Positions 1-6,100 of a stretch of DNA of 6,462 nt are shown one piece after another; position 1 is the first letter of the stretch, and every line of letters begins with the position of its first letter. The notes beneath the pieces were generated by a model. That model ran no database searches. It was not told where the DNA came from and saw nothing but the letters and a program-made list of their open reading frames with translations. This DNA comes from CAYQAJ01 sp964415245. Lineage in GTDB: Bacteria > Planctomycetota > Planctomycetia > Pirellulales > Pirellulaceae. The DNA is taken from the NCBI GenBank assembly GCA_964415245.1, contig CAYQAJ010000295.1, positions 1 to 6,462 on the forward strand, read 5' to 3'. Made by a program: the position numbers and the translations under genes.

Positions 1-578
1 TTGACGAGATCGCCGTTGACCTTGACGATAATCTCGTCGCCACGACAAGTAATCTCCATGTCGTTCCAGTCGCCCAGCGGCTTTTCGGAGTCGTCGGTGA
101 GATTGATGTGGCGACGGCCCTGTTTTCGTTCGGCCTCGTTCTCGACGTCCAATTCGGTGCCAATGATCCAGAAGTCGCCCGCGTCGCCGGTGCCAAGCTG
201 CACCTCGATCGACTTGGGCCAGATGCCGAGCGTGCGCGGCGTGCTGGCGTGCACGAGCACTCCGTTGTTTCCGCCCCGCGTGCCAGGCTTCCACCGCCAC
301 TGGAGTGTAAGCACGTAGTTCTCGTACTCGTCGTTGGTGCGGATGTAGCCGGCCGGTCGTCCGAGGCAAATGAGCACGCCGTCTTCGACTTTCCACACGT
401 CTTCCATCTTGGCCTTCGGGTCGTCCAGGTCGGCCGTCCAACCCGACAGGTCCTTGCCGTTGAACAGCTCGACCACATCCGAAGCATTGTCGGTCGTGTT
501 CGGTTCGTCGGCGGGCGAGTAAGTTACCGCGAGAATCGGGATCGCGAGAAGGGCGACAACGATTGTGGCGTAGCGCAT
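1..578 (-). CDS. Secreted DUF1080 / 3-keto-disaccharide hydrolase domain protein, partial (C-terminus off the left edge)
   Basis: Reading the minus strand from the ATG at 578 gives 192 residues with no stop before the window edge. Residues 1-23 look like a Sec signal peptide: a short basic start (MRY), a hydrophobic stretch at 5-18 and a plausible cleavage after SPA (21-23). The mature part opens with LFNGKDLSGW (38-47), the hallmark start of DUF1080, followed by WKVEDGVL (62-69), GGNNGVLVH (102-110), WPKSIEVQL (120-128), GDAGDFW (130-136) and WNDMEITC (171-178), all in the order expected of this concanavalin-like family. Family members are known or proposed to cleave 3-keto-glycosides; the substrate here cannot be read from sequence. 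The start is supported by AGGAGA at 585-590 (minus), six bases upstream. Many members are about 200-260 residues long, so most of the domain is probably present. The gene is divergent from the amidase gene. The family call is firm; the reaction is inferred from the family. Confidence 0.93.
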   Translation of the reverse strand, partial: MRYATIVVALLAIPILAVTYSPADEPNTTDNASDVVELFNGKDLSGWTADLDDPKAKMEDVWKVEDGVLICLGRPAGYIRTNDEYENYVLTLQWRWKPGTRGGNNGVLVHASTPRTLGIWPKSIEVQLGTGDAGDFWIIGTELDVENEAERKQGRRHINLTDDSEKPLGDWNDMEITCRGDEIIVKVNGDLV

Positions 579-623
579 GGCGATTCTCCTTGGGGCGAGT
601 GGCTCGTAGTGCGTTGAGGTCCC

Positions 624-652
624 ATTGTAACATTGTGGCCGTTTGGTGGCAT
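624..652 (-). promoter_or_regulatory. Candidate sigma70-type promoter for the DUF1080 gene
   Basis: On the minus strand, ATGCCA (647-652; 4 of 6 matches to TTGACA) lies 17 bases from TACAAT (624-629; 5 of 6 matches to TATAAT). Transcription would start near 617 and leave a leader of about 40 nt before the ATG at 578. The -10 box is good but the -35 is weak, and planctomycete promoter consensus is poorly known, so this is only a candidate. CATTGT occurs twice here (623-628 and 631-636), giving a short direct repeat across the -10. Confidence 0.35.
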
Positions 653-713
653 CAAGCTGGTCGGGTGTGTTGAATGTTGATCCACGTCGCGCACACAATG
701 TCGGGCGTGCCGC

Positions 714-834
714 GGTCGGGAGCTCGCCATTCATCAAAGAGCCGAGCGGGAGACCTGCGGTCGACGGAGTGCGACGGTCGGGAGACCGTCGCACAACAAT
801 GGTTGTGGCGCCGGTCTCCTGACCCTGCCACAAC
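714..834. repeat. Cluster of palindromes built on a repeated 12-nt core (REP-like)
   Basis: The core GGTCGGGAGACC occurs exactly at 776-787. It recurs at 714-725 (10 of 12), at 744-755 (10 of 12) and as its reverse complement at 813-824 (11 of 12). Start-to-start spacings are 30, 32 and 37 nt. The 776 copy lies in a perfect hairpin: arms 769-779 and 784-794 (11 bp), loop GGGA. The 813 copy lies in a second hairpin: outer arms 802-809 and 827-834 (8 bp), inner GGTC/GACC around loop TCCT. Neither is followed by a T-run, and the region lies between divergent genes, so a terminator is unlikely. A REP-type dispersed element or an array of binding sites fits better. No coding sequence was supported in 579-873. 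Confidence 0.75.
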
Positions 835-860
835 AGCCGCCGTGCCGTGACAGCCCCACC

Positions 861-866
861 AGGAGA
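861..866 (+). promoter_or_regulatory. Ribosome binding site deciding the amidase start
   Basis: AGGAGA at 861-866 stands seven bases before the GTG at 874. The upstream in-frame GTG at 847 has no such sequence before it and would place this site inside the coding region, so 874 is preferred. Confidence 0.75.
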
Positions 867-873
867 ACACACC

Positions 874-1839
874 GTGCAGCGCATTGACCGCGAGAAGGCC
901 AAACGCTACGAATTCAACGCCGCCCACGAGACTCTGCTGCGAGTCGCGCCCGGCGAGACGTTCGAGATCGAAACGTACGACGCCAGCACGGGCTACTTCC
1001 GTTCGCCCGACGACCTGGCCATCCCGGCGCGGCGCCCGGGCTTCGATCGACATCCACCGACGGCCAACCCGATCGGCGGGCCGGTCTACGTCGAAGGCGT
1101 TCGCCGCGGCGATACGCTCGTGGCGGCCATCGAGAGCATCACGGTCGAGGATTACTCGTGGATCGCCATCGGGCCCAAACGCGGGCCGCTCGGCCAGTCG
1201 ACGCGCTGGCCGGAGCTGTCGGGTCAGTACACCACCAAGATCTTTCGCCACACACCGGGCGCCAGCGGCACCATGCGCGACGGCACACTGCACTTCAGCG
1301 AGAGCATAAGCTGGCCCATCACTCCGTTCATCGGCACGTTGGGCGTGACGCCCGATCGCGAGGTGGCCACCAGCATCGACGGCCAGGGTCCGTGGGGAGG
1401 CAATCTCGACATTCGCGACGTGGCGCCGGGAAACCGCATCTACCTGCCCGTGTATCACGAGGGCGGGCTGTTCTACCTGGGCGACGTGCACGCCAGCCAG
1501 GGGGACACCGAGTTCACCGGCACCGCGGCCGAGACCATGGCCACGGTGCGGCTCAAGCTGGAGGTGATCAGCGGCAAGAGGGTGCCCACGATGCGGATCG
1601 AGAAGCCGGACTCGATCATTGCGATTCACGCCGATCGGCCGCTCGAAAACGCGGTGGAGACGGCCACGGTGATGCTGATGGACTGGCTCATCGCGGAGCA
1701 CGGCTTCAGCCCGACCGACGCCTATTGCCTGGTGAGCACGTGCCCCGACTTCCGCATCAACGTCTACCAAATGGTGCGGATCGGCAAGCTGAGCTTTGTG
1801 GCCGGGGCCGAGATTCCCAAGCGGTACCTGCCGGCGTAG
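874..1839 (+). CDS. Acetamidase/formamidase family protein (FmdA/AmdA-like)
   Basis: The protein has 321 residues, a usual length for the FmdA/AmdA family, which hydrolyses short amides such as formamide or acetamide to ammonia and the carboxylate in the cytoplasm. No signal peptide or membrane segment is visible. Family landmarks appear in order: NPIGGPVYVEG (65-75), PFIGTLGVTP (151-160), GPWGGNLD (172-179), an HEGG segment near 195, GDVHASQGDTEF (203-214, the GDxHAxQGDxE signature), GTAAE (216-220), ETATVMLMDWL (252-262) and the C-terminal DAYCLVS (272-278). The signature has Thr where Gly is common (QGDTE). The GTG start at 874 follows AGGAGA by seven bases. The next gene begins 222 nt downstream and has its own promoter candidate, so this gene is probably transcribed alone. 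No amide transporter or nitrogen-regulation gene is visible nearby, so the true substrate is open. Other subfamily substrates are possible. Confidence 0.92.
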   Translation: MQRIDREKAKRYEFNAAHETLLRVAPGETFEIETYDASTGYFRSPDDLAIPARRPGFDRHPPTANPIGGPVYVEGVRRGDTLVAAIESITVEDYSWIAIGPKRGPLGQSTRWPELSGQYTTKIFRHTPGASGTMRDGTLHFSESISWPITPFIGTLGVTPDREVATSIDGQGPWGGNLDIRDVAPGNRIYLPVYHEGGLFYLGDVHASQGDTEFTGTAAETMATVRLKLEVISGKRVPTMRIEKPDSIIAIHADRPLENAVETATVMLMDWLIAEHGFSPTDAYCLVSTCPDFRINVYQMVRIGKLSFVAGAEIPKRYLPA

Positions 1840-1906
1840 GTCGACGATGTCGCGGGTCGATCAGGGGCGATCGTTCGGCAGAAGGCCGCCTCCTCGCGGC
1901 AAGAGT
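1840..1906. other. Gap downstream of the amidase gene, no convincing terminator
   Basis: Two weak inverted repeats lie here: CGATC/GATCG (1858-1862 and 1869-1873) and GCCGC/GCGGC (1885-1889 and 1896-1900, six-base loop). Neither has a following T-run, only AAGAGTTT after the second. Either could mark factor-dependent termination, but the sequence does not prove it. Confidence 0.25.
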
Positions 1907-1935
1907 TTGACACCGGCCACGCATCAATATATCGT
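1907..1935 (+). promoter_or_regulatory. Candidate sigma70-type promoter for the DUF3500 gene
   Basis: A perfect TTGACA (1907-1912) is followed after 17 bases by TATCGT (1930-1935; 4 of 6 matches including the key T1, A2 and T6). An alternative -10, TATATC (1928-1933), would have a short 15-base spacer. The stretch is an AT-rich island in GC-rich DNA. Transcription would start near 1942 and give a leader of about 120 nt before the ATG at 2062. The downstream 3134 gene may be served by the same promoter. Confidence 0.5.
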
Positions 1936-1942
1936 GATGCGT
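1919..1942. promoter_or_regulatory. Inverted repeat overlapping the -10 box, candidate operator
   Basis: ACGCATCA (1919-1926) and TGATGCGT (1935-1942) are perfect reverse complements separated by eight bases that include ATATAT (1927-1932). The repeat covers the spacer end and the -10 box of the candidate promoter, the usual place for a repressor operator. The half-site spacing of about 16 bp centre to centre suits a dimeric DNA-binding protein. A terminator role is unlikely because a G-run, not a T-run, follows. Confidence 0.45.
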
Positions 1943-1956
1943 AATGTGGGGGGACC

Positions 1957-2002
1957 ATGCCGCCTGGCGGCATATACCGATCCGCATCGACGCTGGTGCG
2001 GA
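1957..2002 (+). promoter_or_regulatory. Two adjacent hairpins in the predicted leader of the DUF3500 gene
   Basis: ATGCCGCC (1957-1964), T, GGCGGCAT (1966-1973) is a 17-bp palindrome that is perfect apart from its central base; as RNA it folds into a 7-bp stem with a CTG loop. Eight bases later TCCGCA (1981-1986) and TGCGGA (1997-2002) form a 6-bp stem with a ten-base loop. Both would lie within the leader if transcription starts near 1942. They could stabilise the mRNA or act in regulation; no known riboswitch was recognised. Confidence 0.4.
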
Positions 2003-2050
2003 CGATGAGAGCGGCCGAGGCGGACCGACCGGACCGTCGCCAACACATAA

Positions 2051-2055
2051 GGGAG
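2051..2055 (+). promoter_or_regulatory. Ribosome binding site deciding the DUF3500 start
   Basis: GGGAG at 2051-2055 (within AAGGGAG) stands six bases before the ATG at 2062. The in-frame ATG at 1957 sits inside a palindrome, and starting there would push the Tat motif some 50 residues into the protein, so 2062 is preferred. Confidence 0.7.
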
Positions 2056-2061
2056 TCGAAC

Positions 2062-3057
2062 ATGAAACGCAGGCCAGAACAACGCGAGTGTCCCGAGTGC
2101 AAGTCGGAGTACAGCCGCCGCGATTTCCTGGCGACGGCCGCGGGCGCCGCCGTCGCCGCTTCGGCGCTTCCTCTGGTATTGCCCGGGAGCCGCGCGTGGG
2201 CGGCACCCACGCCCAAGAGCGCCGCGGAGTCGGCCGTCCGCCGGTTGTTCGACAGCCTCAGCGAAGAGCAGCACAAAGTGGTTGTGCTGCCGCTGGACGA
2301 CGAGCGCCGCCAGAACATCAACGCCAACTGGCACATCACCGAGGCCCACGTCGGCGAGTTCTTTAACGAGGAGCAGCAGGGTATCATCGACGAAGTGCTG
2401 AAAGGCGCCACGTCGGAAGACGGCTACGAGCGCATCAAACGACAAATGGCCGACGACATGTCGCCCGGCTTGGCGCGCTACAGCGTGGCCATTTTCGGCA
2501 GCCCGCACGAAGAGCAATTCCAGTTCGAGCTGACGGGCCGGCACTGCACGCTGCGGGCCGACGGCAACTCGATTCCCGGCGCGGCCTTCGGTGGGCCGAT
2601 CATTTACGGTCACGGAGCCCGTGGCAACAGCACCGGCAACTTGTTCGCGTACCAGACCAAACAGGCCAACGAGCTATTCACGGCGCTCGACGGCAAGCAG
2701 CGCGAGAAGGCGCTCATCGACACGCCGCCCACGGAGAACGCCGTGCAATTGCGCAAGGAAGGGGAGCCGCGCCCCGGCATCACCTCCGAGGATCTGAGCG
2801 AGGATCAGCGCGAGCTGGTCACCAAAACGATTCGCGCCATCCTGAAGCCCTATCGCCAGGAAGACGTCGACGAGGTGATGGAGGTGATCGATTCCGGCGG
2901 CGGGCTCGCTTCGCTGAACATGGCGTTTTACAAAGGCGGCGACCTCGACGAAGATGGAGAGTGGGACATCTGGCGCGTGGAGGGGCCGACTTTCGTGTCG
3001 CACTTCCGCGGAGCGCCGCACGTACACGCCTATTTGAATGTGGCGCGTCGCGGCTAG
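2062..3057 (+). CDS. Tat-exported DUF3500 family protein
   Basis: The protein has 331 residues from the ATG at 2062. A twin-arginine signal is clear: SRRDFLA (18-24), a hydrophobic alanine-rich stretch (24-40) and a likely cleavage after AWA (45-47), so it should be folded in the cytoplasm and then exported. The mature part matches DUF3500: a helical start with LSEEQ (66-70), NANWHIT (87-93), EEQQGIIDEVL (103-113), ARYSVAIFGSP (138-148), FELTGRHCTL (155-164), GHGARGN (183-189), YQTKQANELFTAL (197-209), an Asp-rich loop GGDLDEDGEWDIW (292-304) and a C-terminal HVHAYLNV (320-327). DUF3500 has no assigned reaction that I can state. The conserved His residues (H161, H183, H320, H322) and acidic loop could bind metal, but that is inference. 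The N-region before the Tat motif carries an unusual CPEC (10-13). The next gene starts 76 nt downstream on the same strand with no visible terminator between, so co-transcription is plausible. Confidence 0.85.
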   Translation: MKRRPEQRECPECKSEYSRRDFLATAAGAAVAASALPLVLPGSRAWAAPTPKSAAESAVRRLFDSLSEEQHKVVVLPLDDERRQNINANWHITEAHVGEFFNEEQQGIIDEVLKGATSEDGYERIKRQMADDMSPGLARYSVAIFGSPHEEQFQFELTGRHCTLRADGNSIPGAAFGGPIIYGHGARGNSTGNLFAYQTKQANELFTALDGKQREKALIDTPPTENAVQLRKEGEPRPGITSEDLSEDQRELVTKTIRAILKPYRQEDVDEVMEVIDSGGGLASLNMAFYKGGDLDEDGEWDIWRVEGPTFVSHFRGAPHVHAYLNVARRG

Positions 3058-3120
3058 GAACCGGCGCGACAGCGTCTTGAGGAACTCGACCGCCAATCGC
3101 GGTTTCATCAATTACTCCTT

Positions 3121-3126
3121 GGGGAG
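3121..3126 (+). promoter_or_regulatory. Ribosome binding site for the multidomain protein (GTG start)
   Basis: GGGGAG at 3121-3126 stands seven bases before the GTG at 3134. A second GTG follows at 3137, ten bases away. The reading frame is open further upstream, so this site together with the signal peptide decides the start. Confidence 0.6.
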
Positions 3127-3133
3127 AACGCTC

Positions 3134-6100
3134 GTGGTGCGCTGGAACTTGTTGGCTCGTGCGTCGGCCGTCGGGGCCGGTCTGGCTTGTGTCTTGATGG
3201 CTTTTTCCTTCTCGGCCACGTCGTCCGCTTCGGCACAGGACGGGGCGAAAAAAAAGGTTGTGTTCGTCGCCGGCGGTCCCAGCCACGGTTATGCCGCGCA
3301 TGAGCACTTCGCGGGCTGCACGCTGTTGGCGAAGTCGTTGTCCGAGGCCATGCCCAATTTCGAGACCGTGGTCAAAGGGGGCTGGCCGCGGGACGAACAC
3401 GCTTTCGACGGGGCCGACGCGATCGTCATTTACAGCGACGGCGGGGGCGGGCATCCCTCGATTCCGCACACGAAGCAGGTCGACGAGCTGGCCAAAAAGG
3501 GAGTGGGAATCGTTTGCTTGCACTATGCCGTCGAAGTGCCCAAAGGGGAGCCGGGCGATCGGTTTCTCGACTGGATCGGCGGCTACTTCGAGACGGACTG
3601 GTCGGTCAATCCGCACTGGACGGCTAACTTCGAAAAACTGCCCGACCACCCCATCACCCGTGGGGTCGAGCCGTTCGAAATCAACGACGAGTGGTACTAC
3701 CACATGCGGTTCCGCGAGGGGATGAAGGGCGTCACGCCGATACTCTCGGCCCATCCACCCAAGAGCACGCTCGACCGCGAAGACGGCACGCATAGCGGCA
3801 ACCCAGCCGTGCGGGAAGCGGTCGCCAAGGGGGAGATTCAGCACGTCGCCTGGGCAGCCGAGCGAGAAGCGGGCGGACGCGGTTTTGGCTTCACCGGCGG
3901 CCACGTGCACTGGAATTGGAGTAACGACAGCTTCCGCCGGCTCGTGCTCAATGCCATCGTCTGGACCGCCCACGGCGAAGTGCCCGACCGCGGCGTGCGC
4001 GATAAGCGCCCCACGATGGCCGATCTGGAGGCGAACCAGGATTTCCCACAGCCCGAGGGGTTCAACCGCGACGAGATTCGCAAGAAGTACCACTTGCGCG
4101 ACGGGTTGGGCGATGCGGCGCGGCGCCGCGGTCCGGCGGCCAAACCGCTTTTCGCCAGCGATGTGATCACCTCGCAGACGCCGGGCCACGCCGTCGACGT
4201 CGACGTGGATATCAGCGGAGCCAAGCAGCTTTACCTCGTCGTGACCGACGGCGGCAACGGCTATTCGTGCGACTGGTCCGACTGGGCCGAGCCGCGGCTC
4301 CTCGGTCCCGAGGGTGAAAGGAAGCTTACCGAGCTGAAGTGGAAGTCGGCGACGTCCGATTGGGGACAGGTGCGCATCGGTAAGAACGCCGGCGGCGGAG
4401 CGCTGCGCATCGACGGTAAGGAGGTGGAGTATGGCATCGGCACGCACGCCAACAGCGTCATCGCTTTCGATCTGCCGGAGGGGTATGAGCGCTTCCAGGC
4501 CCGTGGAGGGCTCGATAACGGCGGTACCGATCAGGGCGGTGGCGGCGCAACCAGCGTTCGCTTTCTCGTCTACACGCAGCGCCCTCCGGCTTTCGCCAGC
4601 GGAGGCAACTCGGGCAGCCACGACGCCGAAGACGCCGTCGCGGGGCTCGACGTGGCCGACGGCCTGGAAGCGACGCTCTTCTCCAGCGAGCCCGATATTC
4701 TCAACGTCACTAATCTCGATGTCGATGCCCGTGGCCGCGTCTGGGTGTGCGAAGTGATGAACTATCGCGGCCACGCCGGCACGCGCCCCGAGGGAGACCG
4801 CATTCTGATCCTGGAAGACACCGACGGCGATGGCCGCGCCGAGCCGCCCAAAGTGTATTACCAGGGACGCGACGTCGACTCGGCCATGGGAATCTGCGTG
4901 CTGGGCAACCGAGTGATCGTCTCCTGTTCCCCCCAGGTGTTGGTGTTTACCGATCTCGACGGCGACGACAAGCCCGACAAGAAGGAAGTGTTGTTCTCCG
5001 ACACGGGCATTCCTCAGCACGACCACACAGCCCACACGTTTTTGTTCGGCCCCGACGGAAAGCTGTATTGGAATTTCGGCAACCAGGGCAAATCGGTGCA
5101 CGACGCGGCCGGTAAGCCGGTGATCGACCGGTTCGGCAACCAGGTGGTCGACAACGGCAAGCCGTTCTTCGGCGGAATGGTGTTTCGCTGCGACATGGAC
5201 GGCGGCAATTTCGAGGTCCTCGCGCACAACTTCCGCAACAATTACGAGGTGACCGTCGACTCGCTGGGCGCACTCTGGCAGAGCGACAACGACGACGACG
5301 GCAACCGTGGCGTGCGGATCAACTACGTGATGGAGTTTGGCAACTACGGCTACCTGGACGAGAAGACCGGTGCCGGCTGGCAAAGTCCGCGCACCAACAT
5401 GGAAGAAGACATTCCGCACCGCCACTGGCATCAGAATGATCCCGGCGTGGTTCCCAATCTGCTCTTTACTGGCGCCGGATCGCCGACCGGGATCACCGTG
5501 TACGAGGGTCGGCTTCTTCCCCGCGTGTTCTGGGATCAGGTGATTCACTGCGACGCCGGGCCCAACGTGGTTCGCGCCTATCCCGTCACGGCCGATGGAG
5601 CGGGCTATGAGGCCAGCGTCGTCGATATCCTCCACGGGGCGCGGGACAACTGGTTCCGCCCCGCCGACGTGTGCGTCGCTCCGGACGGCTCGCTGTTTGT
5701 TACCGACTGGTACGACCCGGGCGTGGGCGGTCACGCACAGGGCGACCTGGAGCGGGGACGCATCTTCCGCGTGGCGCCTGCCAATCATACGTACACGGTG
5801 CCGAAGTTCGAATTTGACACGGTCGAAGGAGCCATCGAGGCTCTGCAGAACCCCAACTATGCCGTGCGCTACCTGGCGTGGACCTCGCTCCACGCCCAGG
5901 GGGCAAAGGCGGAGCCCGCGCTGCTTAGGCTCTATCGCGAATCGGACAACGTGCGGCACCGCGCCCGGGCCCTGTGGCTGTTGGGCAAAATCGAGGGCCG
6001 CGGGTCGCACTACGTTGATTTGGCCGCAGGCGATAAGGACGCCGACATCCGCGGCACGGCCGTGCGGCTGGCTCGCCAGGTGGAGGACGACGTGACCCGC

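Noticed and set aside
670..699. Possible promoter for the amidase gene (TTGAAT, 18 bases, CACAAT)
   Set aside because: Both boxes match only 4 of 6 bases and lie upstream of the palindrome cluster; too weak to list.
769..834. The two strong hairpins as intrinsic terminators
   Set aside because: No T-run follows on either strand, and both neighbouring genes start here rather than end here.
714..834. A short CRISPR array
   Set aside because: Copies are only 12 nt, degenerate, one is inverted, and the intervals are not uniform; no cas gene is present.
847..873. Amidase start at the GTG at 847
   Set aside because: No ribosome site precedes it, and the good AGGAGA at 861-866 points to the GTG at 874.
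652..1770. Minus-strand open frame of 372 codons
   Set aside because: It is antisense to the amidase gene and shows no domain; composition-driven shadow.
1957..2061. N-terminal extension of the DUF3500 protein from the ATG at 1957
   Set aside because: It would bury the Tat motif more than 50 residues in and starts within a palindrome. The ATG at 2062 has a good ribosome site and gives a normal Tat signal.
1764..2613. Overlapping minus-strand open frames of 149-229 codons across the DUF3500 gene
   Set aside because: No recognisable motif, and the plus-strand frame has a Tat signal and DUF3500 landmarks.
2819..6010. A very long minus-strand open frame of 1063 codons
   Set aside because: It is antisense to the multidomain gene, whose translation shows clear family motifs throughout. 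Its own translation is rich in Val, Ala, His and Arg without recognisable domains, as expected for the complement of a GC-rich coding strand.
3108..6010. A frameshift or break in the large plus-strand gene
   Set aside because: Reading from 3134 shows one continuous frame to the window edge with consistent domains; the shorter frames seen here are shadows.
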